From DATMER01 sp034667225 (GTDB lineage: Bacteria; Acidobacteriota; Thermoanaerobaculia; Multivoradales; UBA5704), in the NCBI GenBank assembly GCA_034667225.1, contig JAXDKG010000012.1, positions 8,175-72,174 on the forward strand: DNA of 64,000 bases, given 5' to 3'. Numbering within the stretch: the first letter of the stretch is position 1; each line of letters begins with the position of its first letter. The notes under the pieces were generated by a model. The model worked only from the letters and a program-made list of their open reading frames with translations, made no database searches and was not told the origin of the DNA. This document shows, in pieces, positions 8,689 through 17,316 of this stretch. Made by a program: the position numbers and the translations under genes.

Positions 8689-8731
8689 TTGCGTTTCAAT
8701 CTGCTTCGTGCTGCAATCCCCTGCAACGCAA
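8689..8731. promoter_or_regulatory. Inverted repeat TTGCGTT...AACGCAA upstream of the winged-helix gene
   Basis: Seven-base arms at 8689-8695 and 8725-8731 lie in the 82-nt divergent spacer between the aminotransferase and the winged-helix gene. The right arm sits in gcaacgcaa, a 9-mer that recurs in repeat array A (9321-9329) just beyond the winged-helix gene. The spacer also holds ctgcaatcccctgcaacg, which resembles array A units. A shared binding protein is a plausible but unproven explanation. Confidence 0.4.
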
Positions 8732-8744
8732 ACGGAGGCAACGC

Positions 8745-9206
8745 ATGACAAGGAGCGAGTACGAGGCGCGGCGGCGCCGGCTCGACGAGGAGCTGCACGC
8801 GGTTTTGGAAGCGGTCCAGGCGGGCCATCAAGCTCGGATCCAGTTGCTGGACCTGATGTGGGGCATGTCCAGTATGGGGGCGCCGGAGGCCCAGGCTCCT
8901 CCTCCGGCAGCGCCGAAGCTGCCGGAGCCGGAGCCTCGCCCGAGGCGCCGCGGGGCCGGCGAGCTTCTGGACGGTGTCGTGGAGATCCTGCCGGGGCTCC
9001 CGGAGCTCTTCACCAAGGACGACATCGAGAAGGCGCTGGGAGAGCGGATCGACCGCGCCTCCCTCCTGCGCATCCTGCGCGAGCTCGAGCAGGATGGATG
9101 GCTCCGCACCGAGACTCTCGGCCGTGGCCGATATCCGACGGTCTACCGCCGGATGCATTCCGCAGCACCGGCCCCGGATTCAGGAAACGGCGCCGAAACC
9201 GCCTGA
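8745..9206 (+). CDS. Small winged-helix-like protein of unknown function
   Basis: A 153-residue soluble protein. Residues ~1-45 are a charged helical segment (SEYEARRRRLDEELHAVLEAV). A Pro/Ala/Glu linker follows. The C-terminal ~70 residues look like a winged-helix DNA-binding fold: LFTKDDIEKALGERIDRASLLRILRELEQDGWLRTETLGRGRYPTVYRRM, where LLRILRELEQDGWL is the likely recognition helix and the glycine-rich turn the wing. The ATG has a good ribosome site (ggaggcaacgc), and the upstream in-frame extension is antisense to the aminotransferase. Its close position to array A, with a shared 9-mer in its promoter, makes it a candidate binder of that array; no partner is known. Confidence 0.7.
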   Translation: MTRSEYEARRRRLDEELHAVLEAVQAGHQARIQLLDLMWGMSSMGAPEAQAPPPAAPKLPEPEPRPRRRGAGELLDGVVEILPGLPELFTKDDIEKALGERIDRASLLRILRELEQDGWLRTETLGRGRYPTVYRRMHSAAPAPDSGNGAETA

Positions 9207-9310
9207 CGCAGGGCGGAGGACGCGGCACCGTTCGCCGTCGTCTCCGCTCGTCGCTCGGATGTTTCCCGTCCCGATGTCGAGCGCTCCGCGAGCCGCCAGA
9301 TGCCACGCTG

Positions 9311-9720
9311 CAACGAATTCGCAACGCAAGGGCGGCCTCCGGAGGCGGTTTGCAACGCTCCTTCGCTTTCCGGACGCGCTACGGAAACTCCAGGCAACGC
9401 TCCCGCTCTTTCGGCAGCGCTGCCCGTAAACGCGAGAGCGTTGCAATCAATTGCGGGAGCGTTGCAATCAATTGCAGGAGCGCGGCAATCAAACGTGGAA
9501 GCGTTGCAATCAATCGCAGTAGCGTTGCCTCCAAATGCAGCAGCGTGGCCCGCGATCACGGCAGCGTTGCCGGCGAACGCGGGAGCGTGTCAAATGTCTT
9601 CCGCAGCGTTGCAGGAGAGCTCCATGGCGTTGCCGGAGTCCTCCGTTGCATGGCGGGAGTGTTCCGGAGCGCAGCAGGAGGACTCGGCCGCGTTGCGGGA
9701 GAACGGAGCACGGTAGCAGG
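9311..9720. repeat. 21-nt degenerate tandem array A (about 19 units)
   Basis: The interval between the winged-helix gene and the secreted-protein gene is filled by units of exactly 21 nt. The clearest run starts at 9437: each unit opens with agcg, followed in the best copies by the dyad ttgcaatcaattgc and a final ggg or agg. Later copies drift but keep the initial agcg(t/c)(t/g)gc and the spacing. Units are detectable back to ~9311 and on to ~9720. Because 21 is a multiple of three, frames stay open and give heptapeptide repeats such as ALQSIAG, but no ribosome site or protein-like composition supports translation. The rest of the gap (9721-9922) contains a short duplicated gtccacgggccgcc and nothing else recognised. 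Confidence 0.9.
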
Positions 9721-9922
9721 AGTCCACGGGCCGCCGCCCGGATCGCTCAGGATTCGGGCATGGGTCCACGGGCCGCCTTCATCACGCTCCGCGGGCGTAT
9801 ACTCGGATGGGAGATCACCGCGAATAAGAATTGTGAGGGAAACCTTCCGTTTCCTTCGTCCTTATGTCTGAGGAGCGGTGTCGCTCCGAATCGCCGGGCT
9901 CAGCCCGGCAGGAGGTAAGGAC

Positions 9923-10648
9923 ATGTTCGCAAAGTTGTATTCGGTTCCCGTCCGGGTTGTCGGCGTCCTGGCCGCGGTGCTCCTGTGCCTGGCCGCCGCG
10001 CCGCCGGCCCAGGCTCAGACGTGCCAGCCCTACATCTGTTACGTCGACCTGGGGCCCAGCCCGTCCTTCATCTGTCCCAATTCCGCCGTCTATCCGCCGG
10101 CGGGCAGGCGTTCGGATCCGATCGTGAACACGTCGGTCAATCCGGGCTGCGATGTGAACTTCTGGAAGGCCGCGGTCGTCCAGGTGAACGTGCCTCCGGA
10201 ATGCTCCGGTGTCACGGTCTGGGTCGAATACGCGGGCGCTCCGGAGGGTTTTTCCGTCAACATCGGCGACTCCGAAACCAATGACGGCTTCGCCGGCGAC
10301 GCGGGATCGCTGCCCATCGGGCAGAACGCGGAGCTGCAGGTCCTCCACGAGAACCTCACGGTCTACAGCAACGCCACCGCGCCTCCGGTCGACACGCTCG
10401 CCGTGCAGCACCTGGCTCTCAATGACGGCGCGCTCAAGTTCGTCGTCAAGAACCAGTCCGTGAGCTGGGGCAATCCGTATGCCGTGCTGGCGACGCCGTC
10501 GCTCCAGAAGCTGTTCTTCCTGCCCACCGACGGGAGCGGGAACCGCACGATCTACGTCGGCCTGAACCGGACGATCAGTCCGGTCAACGGCCAGAATACG
10601 TTCCGCAACGGGTGCGGCGCGCGCCACGCGATCATGTTCGTGCAGTAG
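9923..10648 (+). CDS. Secreted cysteine-containing protein of unknown function
   Basis: A 241-residue protein with a clear Sec signal peptide (VRVVGVLAAVLLCLAAAPPAQA, cleaved before QTCQPYICY). The mature part is strand-rich with six cysteines in pairs (CQPYIC, FIC, GC, EC, GC), suggesting disulfides after export. No catalytic motif or known family was recognised. The start at 9923 has an ideal ribosome site (ggaggtaagg). It stands alone, converging on the alpha/beta-hydrolase gene with a 3-nt gap, and follows array A. Confidence 0.75.
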   Translation: MFAKLYSVPVRVVGVLAAVLLCLAAAPPAQAQTCQPYICYVDLGPSPSFICPNSAVYPPAGRRSDPIVNTSVNPGCDVNFWKAAVVQVNVPPECSGVTVWVEYAGAPEGFSVNIGDSETNDGFAGDAGSLPIGQNAELQVLHENLTVYSNATAPPVDTLAVQHLALNDGALKFVVKNQSVSWGNPYAVLATPSLQKLFFLPTDGSGNRTIYVGLNRTISPVNGQNTFRNGCGARHAIMFVQ

Positions 10649-10651
10649 AGG

Positions 10652-11563
10652 TCAGCCGGCCATGGCCGGCACCTGCAGGTCCGCTGTTTCGGCTCCTTCC
10701 ATGCGACGGCCTTCGCGAAGAAAGGCCGTCGCTGCCGAGACGACCTTCTCGTCCCACAGGATGCGCGTATGCCCGAGCCCCTGGGTGGCGATCAGCCGGG
10801 CTCCCGGCCAGGAGCGCGCGAGCGCTTCGCCATCGGCGAACGGCGTCTCGCGGTCCATCCGGTCGTGGATGACGAGCAACGGGATTCTCATGTCCGCCGC
10901 CGCCCTTCGGGGATCGAGCTCGCGCATGGTCACCCCGACGTGGCGCTCGATGCGCAGCTTCAGAGCATGGCCCGCGTCGGCCGAAAGCCCGAAGATACGG
11001 GCGAATTCGAGCACGTAGCCTTCGAGGTCGACTCCCGGCGCCACGCAGACGAGCCGGTCCACCGCGAGTCCTTGCGAGATGGAGTGGACCGCTCCCACCG
11101 TTCCGGCAGAATGGGCGATCACCCCGGCCAGCGGGCCGTAGCGCTCGCCGATCCTGCGCAACGCGCCGGCGATGGCGACGAGCGATGAGCTGCGGCCCGG
11201 CGAGTCTCCGTGACCTGGAGCATCGACAGCGACGACACGGAAGCCCGCCGCGACGAGCGGGGCCATGAAAGCTCCCAGTTGAGAGCCCCGTCCCTCCCAG
11301 CCATGGAGCAGGGCCACCATGGGAGCCCCTTCCTTTCCCCAGAGCCAGGCGGCGAGCGGCCCGGGATCGCCCGCGAGCTCCACTCGCTCGGCATCCCGGA
11401 GGTATGCCTGCTCCCGTGCCGACACGGGATGGCGGCGGGTGCTCAGGAAGAGACGTACGGCGCCGGCGGCGGCAAGCTCAGGAGAAAGCGCACTGGCCGT
11501 GGCAAAGCCCGCGCGCAAGCCGCGCAGGGCGAGAGTGCGACCGATCGTGCTTTTTTGCGGCAT
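10652..11563 (-). CDS. Alpha/beta-hydrolase
   Basis: A 303-residue hydrolase. It has the oxyanion-hole segment LLHGWEGRGSQ, VVAVDAPGHGDSPG, the nucleophile elbow AHSAGT (serine in the GxSxG position, with alanine replacing the first glycine), the acid in LLVIHDRMDRETPF and the histidine in QGLGHTRIL. There is no signal peptide. It lies 27 nt downstream of a TetR-family gene on the same strand, so the regulator probably controls it. The substrate is unknown; carboxylesterase or lipase-type activity is the usual expectation. Confidence 0.85.
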   Translation of the reverse strand: MPQKSTIGRTLALRGLRAGFATASALSPELAAAGAVRLFLSTRRHPVSAREQAYLRDAERVELAGDPGPLAAWLWGKEGAPMVALLHGWEGRGSQLGAFMAPLVAAGFRVVAVDAPGHGDSPGRSSSLVAIAGALRRIGERYGPLAGVIAHSAGTVGAVHSISQGLAVDRLVCVAPGVDLEGYVLEFARIFGLSADAGHALKLRIERHVGVTMRELDPRRAAADMRIPLLVIHDRMDRETPFADGEALARSWPGARLIATQGLGHTRILWDEKVVSAATAFLREGRRMEGAETADLQVPAMAG

Positions 11564-11590
11564 GGACAGCTCTCCTCTCTCAGATCTCGA

Positions 11591-12181
11591 TCAGGCGCGG
11601 CTGACGGCGAGCAGGGCCTCGAAAGCCCGCCGCGCCATTGGCTCGGCCGCGGGGTCTCGCAACAGCCGGCTGTAGTAGTGGTAAGACAGGATGATGGAGT
11701 AGAGGTTAAAGGCGAATTGACCGGGGTCGAGATCAGCCCGGAAGTGCTTCTCGTCGATGGCGATGCGGGCAGCCGTGGCGAGCGCCTGCAGCCAGTCGCG
11801 CTGATAGCCCACGAGCCGCTCGCGGATCGGACCCGGCCGGTCGTCGAGCTCGCTCGCCATGGCGACGAAGGGGCAGCCGCCCGGCAGGAAAGGGGCGTCC
11901 TCCCACTCCAGCCAGTGATCGAACAGCGCCCGCACCCTGGGCTCGCCGCGCCGTTCGCGCAGGGCCGGGGCCATGACCGTCTCGATGAAGCGGGCCACCG
12001 CCGTCTCGAGCACGTCGAGCTGAAGCTGCTCCTTGGATTGGAAGTGGGCGAAGAGTCCGCTCTTGGACAGGTTCACTTCCTTGGCGAGGCTGCCCATCGT
12101 GAGGCCCTCCAGCCCCGTCTGGGTCGCCATCGACAGCGCCTTGTCCAGAATGGCCTCTCGGGTGGCCTCACCTTTCGCCAT
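11591..12181 (-). CDS. TetR/AcrR-family transcriptional regulator
   Basis: A 196-residue TetR-type repressor. The N-terminal helix-turn-helix is evident (REAILDKALSMATQTGLEGLTMGSLAKEVNLSKSGLFAHFQSKEQL), with an all-helical ligand-binding domain after it (PGGCPFVAMASELDDRPGPIR is typical of one TetR subgroup). It precedes the alpha/beta-hydrolase gene in a two-gene operon. A candidate operator lies 13 nt upstream of its start codon, consistent with autorepression. Confidence 0.92.
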   Translation of the reverse strand: MAKGEATREAILDKALSMATQTGLEGLTMGSLAKEVNLSKSGLFAHFQSKEQLQLDVLETAVARFIETVMAPALRERRGEPRVRALFDHWLEWEDAPFLPGGCPFVAMASELDDRPGPIRERLVGYQRDWLQALATAARIAIDEKHFRADLDPGQFAFNLYSIILSYHYYSRLLRDPAAEPMARRAFEALLAVSRA

Positions 12182-12193
12182 GGGAAGAAAATA

Positions 12194-12214
12194 GCACGAT
12201 CGGTCGGTCTGTGC
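12194..12214. promoter_or_regulatory. Candidate TetR operator
   Basis: A partly palindromic 21-bp site with gcac/gtgc ends around gatcggtcggtct. The core AGACCGACCGATC (minus strand) resembles operators of TetR proteins of this subgroup. It lies 13-33 nt upstream of the tetR start codon, where repressor binding would block transcription. Confidence 0.5.
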
Positions 12215-12227
12215 AAGTCCCAGGAAG

Positions 12228-13067
12228 TCAGGGACAGCGAAAAGTGTTCCGGTCCTCCACAGGCTGGAAGGCCTCCCCCGCTTTGCTCTCGTAGACCTTT
12301 TCAGCTCCTGTCCTGGTATCGGTCACCGAGATGCGGATCGGCTTGGAGACGGCAGCCTCGGCCGAAACCCAGAAATGACCATCCTCGGCGCAGTGATCGG
12401 TCACGGACACCTCCGCAGTGCCATGAGGAGCAGTGGCGGGCGGCCCATACCAGTCAAAAGTGGCTTTCTCCTTGTCATCGGAGGAGGGACCGAACCCAAA
12501 GTCCGGAAGGTCCGTGTAGTGGACCATGACCCGGAACCGCATCCGGTTCAGGCAGATGGCGTTCCGGCCCGGCTCGCACGTCAGGCCTTCGCATTTGACG
12601 CTCAGAGTGTAGGACCCGCGGGAGCGGCCTTTCTTGCCCCGTGCCATGACGTACCAGATATCCGGGTTCTCGGCGCCGGCCTCCACCCGAGCGTTCTTGC
12701 CGCCGCCGCTGTTGTCGTCGTCTCGGATCATGATCTGCAGCGGGGCGTTGCCGAACGCGGGGATGTCCTTCATGGCCTTCTCGTTCCGGACGATCAGGAA
12801 GCTGTCAAAGTCTGTCGAGGCCATCTCGACGGTCACGAAGCGCTTGTCCGGAAGCGGCAACGCGTAGATGTCGGCATAGGACCCGTTCGCGATCTTGCAG
12901 TCCGTCTCCTCGATCGACCCGGTGACCGAGCCGCCGCAGGCGATGGGCGCGCGCGGACAGGCGGCCTCGGGAGGAGCCGGTGACAGGATGGGCACGCCGG
13001 GCTGCTGGCCTGTGAGGGATGAACCTGCCAGCAACCCGGCGAGGAAGAGAGTCGTTGCGCACCGCAT
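12228..13067 (-). CDS. Secreted protein with pre-peptidase-like beta domain, function unknown
   Basis: A 279-residue exported protein with a signal peptide (FLAGLLAGSSLTGQQ). Residues ~40-160 resemble the bacterial pre-peptidase C-terminal beta-sandwich seen in many Acidobacteriota secreted proteins: ETDCKIANGSYADIYALPL, FDSFLIVRNEKAM, IRDDDNSGGGKNARV, SRGSYTLSVKC. The rest is a second, unrecognised strand-rich domain (RMRFRVMVHYTDL ... TDHCAEDGHFWVSAEAAV) with several cysteines. No protease domain is attached, so it is probably a binding or structural module. Single-gene unit. Confidence 0.7.
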   Translation of the reverse strand: MRCATTLFLAGLLAGSSLTGQQPGVPILSPAPPEAACPRAPIACGGSVTGSIEETDCKIANGSYADIYALPLPDKRFVTVEMASTDFDSFLIVRNEKAMKDIPAFGNAPLQIMIRDDDNSGGGKNARVEAGAENPDIWYVMARGKKGRSRGSYTLSVKCEGLTCEPGRNAICLNRMRFRVMVHYTDLPDFGFGPSSDDKEKATFDWYGPPATAPHGTAEVSVTDHCAEDGHFWVSAEAAVSKPIRISVTDTRTGAEKVYESKAGEAFQPVEDRNTFRCP

Positions 13068-13137
13068 GTTTCCACCTCCGGTTGAAGCGTGAGTATATCA
13101 ATGGGGGCCCTGGGGCTTCGAGGAGTGACGGGCCAGC

Positions 13138-13156
13138 TGTACCGGTTTCTGGTACA
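13138..13156. promoter_or_regulatory. Palindromic operator of the toxin-antitoxin pair
   Basis: A perfect dyad TGTACC-N7-GGTACA lies 10-28 nt upstream of the antitoxin start codon. YefM/Phd antitoxins autoregulate through short palindromes in this position, typically containing TGTACA, so this is a strong operator candidate. Confidence 0.65.
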
Positions 13157-13165
13157 CTTCGTCCC

Positions 13166-13438
13166 ATGAGAGTGATGTCTGCCCATGATTTCCGAAGCCA
13201 CCTTCGAGATGCTGTGGAGAAGGTAGTGGAGGACCACGTTCCTCTCCGCGTCAAGCGGCGTGGAGGCCAGGATTTCATCGTCGTCAGCGCCCAGGACTGG
13301 GAGCGGGAGCAGGAGACGCTGTACGTGCTTCAGAACAAGTCGCTCATGGAGCAGATCGAGCGCTCGCTGAAGACCCATCGGGAAGGAACGGGCTATCGTC
13401 CCTCCCCGGAGGAGTTGGATGCGCTCGATCGTCTTTGA
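13166..13438 (+). CDS. Phd/YefM-family antitoxin
   Basis: A 90-residue protein with the YefM/Phd fold signature: MSAHDFRSHLRDAVEKVVEDHVPLRVKRRGGQDFIVVSAQDWEREQETLYVL, then a C-terminal helical tail that would wrap the toxin (NKSLMEQIERSLKTHREGTG). It overlaps the downstream YoeB-like gene by 20 nt. In the family the antitoxin neutralises the toxin and represses the operon together with it. A start three codons later (MSAHDF) is possible. Confidence 0.9.
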   Translation: MRVMSAHDFRSHLRDAVEKVVEDHVPLRVKRRGGQDFIVVSAQDWEREQETLYVLQNKSLMEQIERSLKTHREGTGYRPSPEELDALDRL

Positions 13439-13685
13439 AGGCGACACCTGGGAGCGTTATGAGGACCTGCGGCGCAGCAATGCCGCGATGCACCGGGTCC
13501 TCTGCCGCCAGCTCCGGGAGATGCAGCGGGGAGATCCCGCGACTGGGACCGGCAAGCCCGAGCCTCTGAAGTACGGACTCAAAGGGCTCTGGTCCCGCCG
13601 GCTCTCCCACGCCGACCGGCTCATCTACCGCTTCGACGACGACAATCTCTATGTGCTCGCGATCGGCGGGCACTACGAAGGCTAG
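13419..13685 (+). CDS. yoeB: YoeB/Txe-family ribosome-dependent mRNA interferase toxin
   Basis: An 88-residue toxin with the YoeB pattern: IVFEGDTWERYEDLRRS, GDPATGTGKPEPLKYGLKGLWSRRLSHADRLIYRF, and the terminal GGHYEG with the catalytic histidine and tyrosine. The E, R, H and Y residues used for RNA cleavage are all in place, so the toxin looks intact. YoeB enzymes cut mRNA in the ribosomal A site. It is encoded 20 nt inside the antitoxin gene's 3' end, so the two are translationally coupled. Confidence 0.92.
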   Translation: MRSIVFEGDTWERYEDLRRSNAAMHRVLCRQLREMQRGDPATGTGKPEPLKYGLKGLWSRRLSHADRLIYRFDDDNLYVLAIGGHYEG

Positions 13686-13785
13686 GGACCAGCTCTGTGC
13701 TAGCATCCCGCCGCCTCTGTCCGCCCACCGGCGGACAGCTTCCGCTTCATCTCGCGGTTCAAGCAGGGGATACCCAGGAGATACC

Positions 13786-14970
13786 ATGGACGACGTCGTC
13801 ATTCTCAGCGCTGCCCGCACGCCCATTGGAGCTTTTCAGGGCGCTCTGGCCGGCTTTCCCGCGCATGCGCTCGGCGCTCGCGCGCTTTCCGCCGCCATCG
13901 AGCGGGCGGATCTGAAGCCCGAGGACATCGAGCAGGTCAACCTGGGGTGCGTGCTCACCGCCGGCCAGGGCCAGGCCCCGGCCCGCCAGGCCACGCTCGG
14001 TGCCGGATGCCTGCCGGCGACCGGCGCTCTCACCCTGAACAAGGTCTGCGGCTCCGCCATGCGGGCCGTGATGATCGCCGCCAACGATCTGCGCTGCGGT
14101 GACTTTCAAGTCGTGGCCGCCGGCGGCATGGAGAGCATGAGCCAGGCGCCGTACCTCGCCGTGGGCGTGCGCGACGGCCTCCGCCTCGGACATGGCAAGC
14201 TCATCGACTCCACGATCCACGACGGCCTCTGGGACCCCTACAACGACATCCACATGGGGAACTGCGCCGAGCTCTGCGCTTCCGAGTACAAGATCGGGCG
14301 CGAGGCGCAGGACGCGTACTCGCTGGAGAGCTACCGCAGGGCCCGGGAGGCGACCGAGTCCGGAGCCACCCGGGACGAGATCGTGGCCATGCCGGTCCCC
14401 CAGAGGAAGGGCGATCCGGTGATGGTGGACAAGGACGAGGAGCCGTTCAAGGTCGACCTCGCCAAGATCGGCTCCCTCAAGCCGGCCTTCCAGAAGGAGG
14501 GCGGCACGGTCACCGCGGGCAACGCAAGCAAGATCAACGACGGCGCCGCCGCCCTGGTGCTGACCACGGCTTCCCATGCTCAGAAGCTCGGGAAAAAGCC
14601 GATCGCCCGCATCCTGGCCCACTCGTCCCTGGCCCAGCGTCCGGAGTGGTTCACCACGGCGCCGGTCGGGGCCGCGAAGAACGTGCTCGAGCGGGCCGGG
14701 CTCAAGGCCGCCGACATTGATCTCTGGGAGGTCAACGAGGCTTTCGCTGTCGTGGCCCTGGCCTTTATCCATGACCTCGGCCTGTCGCCCGACCGGGTCA
14801 ACGTCCGCGGCGGAGCGGTGGCGCTGGGCCATCCGATCGGCTGTTCCGGCGCACGGATCCTGGTCACCCTGCTGTCTGCCATGAAGGAGCGGAACGCCCG
14901 CCTGGGTTGCGCCGCGATCTGCATCGGCGGCGGAGAGGCTACCGCGATGGTGGTGGAGCGCATAGACTAA
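13786..14970 (+). CDS. Acetyl-CoA C-acetyltransferase (thiolase)
   Basis: A 394-residue thiolase II-type enzyme. It has the acyl-accepting cysteine in NKVCGSAMRAV, GGMESMSQAPYL, NASKINDGAAALVL, the histidine in EVNEAFAVVAL and the C-terminal GGAVALGHPIGCSGARI with the catalytic cysteine. These enzymes condense two acetyl-CoA to acetoacetyl-CoA or run in reverse in beta-oxidation. The ATG has a ggag ribosome site. It heads a long plus-strand gene set and ends 10 nt before lptD, an unusual partner, so the pairing may be only co-transcription. Confidence 0.95.
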   Translation: MDDVVILSAARTPIGAFQGALAGFPAHALGARALSAAIERADLKPEDIEQVNLGCVLTAGQGQAPARQATLGAGCLPATGALTLNKVCGSAMRAVMIAANDLRCGDFQVVAAGGMESMSQAPYLAVGVRDGLRLGHGKLIDSTIHDGLWDPYNDIHMGNCAELCASEYKIGREAQDAYSLESYRRAREATESGATRDEIVAMPVPQRKGDPVMVDKDEEPFKVDLAKIGSLKPAFQKEGGTVTAGNASKINDGAAALVLTTASHAQKLGKKPIARILAHSSLAQRPEWFTTAPVGAAKNVLERAGLKAADIDLWEVNEAFAVVALAFIHDLGLSPDRVNVRGGAVALGHPIGCSGARILVTLLSAMKERNARLGCAAICIGGGEATAMVVERID

Positions 14971-14980
14971 CGCCCATCTC

Positions 14981-17302
14981 ATGCGCGCACGCATCCTGAC
15001 CCACTCGCTGCTAGCCCTCTGTCTGGCCCTCCCCCTCCTAGCTCAGGAGCCGGCTCCGTCGGCGGTGGAAACAGACCCCGCCGTCCTGCCGACGCAGGAT
15101 CTGCCGCCGGCCATTCCGAACCAGCCGGCCACGACCACCGGGGAGCCGACCGTTCCGCCTCCGGTCCCCGCTCCGACTCCGGTCCCGGACCAGATCGAGT
15201 TCAACCTGAAGTTCCCCGCGGACCAGGGGGGAGGGAGCGCCTCGGGCACCGCCGGGGACCTGGAGTATGTGCGGGACAACTACGCCGTGCTCGTCGGCGC
15301 CGTGAAGATCAAGTACCAGGACGTGGATCTCCAGGCGGACCGCGCCGAGATCGACCTCCTGACCAAGATCGTCACGGCCAAGGGCAATGTGATTGTGGAC
15401 CAGGGGCCGAAGCGCATGGCCGGTGAGACTCTGGAGTACGACCTCGATACCAAGACCGGCACTCTGACCAACGCCACCGCCCATGTGGCCCAGGACTATT
15501 TCTTCAGCGGCACGGAGCTGGCGAAGATCTCGGAGACCGAGTACACGGTCAAGAACGGCATTTTCACCTCCTGCAGCCAGGAGACGCCGGACTGGAGCTT
15601 CCGGCTGAGCGACGCGGTGGTGGAGGTCGACGGCTATGCCCGCGTGCACAACGCCTCGATGCGGGCCAAGAAGCTGCCGGTCTTCTACACGCCGTACATC
15701 CTCTGGCCGGTCAAGAGCGACCGCACCTCGGGCCTCCTGATCCCGAACATCGGTTACTCGGACCGCCGCGGCGCCTCGGTCGGCCTGGCCTACTTCCAGA
15801 CGATCGGCCGCAGCTACGACACCACGGTCCACCTGGACCTCTACAGCGAGCAGTTCTTCGGCATCGGCAACGACTTCCGCTACCGGCCGACCGAGGGCAC
15901 CAAGGGCGAGCTGATCGGCTTCGCGATCCGCGATCCCGAGGACCTGGCGGAGGAGGAGTGGCGCTGGAAGGCGGAGTGGAACCACGAGACCACCGACCTG
16001 CCCGGGGGCATGCGCGGCGTGGTCAACTTCCTGGACTTCTCGGATTTCAACTTCTTCCGCGACTTCGAGCGCGATTTCGACCGCAACACGCTGCGCTTCA
16101 TCGACAGCCGTGCCTTTGCGACCGGCAACTGGGGCCCGCACCTGCTCAACATCCTGATCAACAGCCGGGAGACGTTCGTCGGCTCCGGCCTGACCGACAT
16201 CCGGGTGGAGCAGCGCAAGCTCCCCGAGGTCGAGTACCGGCTGCGCTCGACCCGCATCGGCAAGCTCCCGCTCTACGCGCAGTTCCAGGGCTCGGCATCC
16301 TACCTGGACCTCGTCCGTCCCAACTCCTACGCCGGGAAGTACGGCCGCGTCGACGCCTTCCCGCAGCTCACGCTGCCGATCCGGTCGGTGCCCTGGCTCA
16401 ACCTGTCGCTGACCGCGGGCGAGCGGGTCACCTTTTACGGCGACAGCCTGAACGACACGGGCACCAGCTTCGATGGCGAGGCCCTGACCCGGCTGATCCC
16501 CTTCGGCAGCTCGGAGGTCGTGGGTCCGTCGTTCTCGCGCATCTTCAACGGCGGCTTCGGTTTCGACAAGCTCAAGCACGTGGTCGAGCCGCGCTGGACC
16601 TACACCTACCTGGGCGAGATCGACGACCGCGGCGAAGTGCCGCTGTTCGACGAGGTGGACAGCCTGAGGTCCACGAACCAGGGGCGGATCGCGCTGGTCA
16701 ACCGCCTGCTGGCGAAGCCCAAGGGGGAGGGGACCAGCGCCCGCGAGGTGTTCCTGTTCGAGCTCGCCCGGCGCATCAGCTTCGACGACAAGCAGCCGCT
16801 CGAGACCTCGAACAACGGCCTGGTGCAATCCACCGAGGGTCCGCTCGAGGCGCTGGTGCGCGTCAACCCGACCGAGCGGACCAGCGTCAAGTTCGAGGCG
16901 AATTACAGCACGCTGTTCAGCAATATCGCTTCGACCGAGCTGTCGGGCGAGCTCGGCCTGGGCGCCGGCAACTCGGTCGGCGTGACCTGGTTCACCCGCT
17001 ACAATCCCGAGACCAACACGGAGCAGAGCAATCAGCTCCGGGTCGGCGGCTCGATCGGCCTCTTCAAGCACATCCGGGTCGAGAGCCAGATCAACTACGA
17101 TTTCGAGCAGCAGCTCCTGCAGCAGCAGCGCTGGATCTTCAACTTCACCCAGCAGTGCTACGGCCTGAGGCTGGAGATGCGGGACTTCCGCGCCGGCATC
17201 GGCCCCCGGGAGCGTGACAAGGATTTCCGCTTCTCACTGTCCCTGAAGAACGTCGGCACGTTCCTGGACCTGACGAGCCGAAGCTCCGCGGCCGAGCCCT
17301 AG
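14981..17302 (+). CDS. lptD: LPS-assembly outer-membrane protein LptD
   Basis: A 773-residue protein with a signal peptide (LLALCLALPLLAQ) and a Pro/Thr-rich linker. An OstA/LptA-like domain follows (residues ~90-200: YAVLVGAVKIKYQDVDLQA, IVTAKGNVIVDQGPKRMAGE). Then comes the LptD barrel domain, entered at MRAKKLPVFYTPYILWPVKSDRTSGLLIPNIGYSDRRG, the best-conserved LptD motif. In the LPS transport bridge LptD forms the outer-membrane gate with LptE. Only three cysteines are visible (CS in IFTSCSQE, C near the end and one in the signal peptide), so the double disulfide of E. coli LptD is not conserved. It implies an LPS-bearing outer membrane and precedes nucleotide-sugar genes. Confidence 0.93.
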   Translation: MRARILTHSLLALCLALPLLAQEPAPSAVETDPAVLPTQDLPPAIPNQPATTTGEPTVPPPVPAPTPVPDQIEFNLKFPADQGGGSASGTAGDLEYVRDNYAVLVGAVKIKYQDVDLQADRAEIDLLTKIVTAKGNVIVDQGPKRMAGETLEYDLDTKTGTLTNATAHVAQDYFFSGTELAKISETEYTVKNGIFTSCSQETPDWSFRLSDAVVEVDGYARVHNASMRAKKLPVFYTPYILWPVKSDRTSGLLIPNIGYSDRRGASVGLAYFQTIGRSYDTTVHLDLYSEQFFGIGNDFRYRPTEGTKGELIGFAIRDPEDLAEEEWRWKAEWNHETTDLPGGMRGVVNFLDFSDFNFFRDFERDFDRNTLRFIDSRAFATGNWGPHLLNILINSRETFVGSGLTDIRVEQRKLPEVEYRLRSTRIGKLPLYAQFQGSASYLDLVRPNSYAGKYGRVDAFPQLTLPIRSVPWLNLSLTAGERVTFYGDSLNDTGTSFDGEALTRLIPFGSSEVVGPSFSRIFNGGFGFDKLKHVVEPRWTYTYLGEIDDRGEVPLFDEVDSLRSTNQGRIALVNRLLAKPKGEGTSAREVFLFELARRISFDDKQPLETSNNGLVQSTEGPLEALVRVNPTERTSVKFEANYSTLFSNIASTELSGELGLGAGNSVGVTWFTRYNPETNTEQSNQLRVGGSIGLFKHIRVESQINYDFEQQLLQQQRWIFNFTQQCYGLRLEMRDFRAGIGPRERDKDFRFSLSLKNVGTFLDLTSRSSAAEP

Positions 17303-17316
17303 GACTTGGAGGAGAC

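Noticed and set aside
9300..9716. Heptapeptide-repeat protein encoded by array A
   Set aside because: Any 21-nt repeat keeps frames open and yields heptads in several frames; no ribosome site, no single favoured frame, and units drift without respect to codon position.
7592..9871. A 759-codon plus-strand open frame
   Set aside because: It runs antisense through the aminotransferase gene and into array A; composition (Arg/Gly/Pro-rich) and lack of a ribosome site mark it as a GC-rich shadow.
15038..17071. A 677-codon minus-strand open frame
   Set aside because: Exact antisense shadow of lptD, without family motifs.
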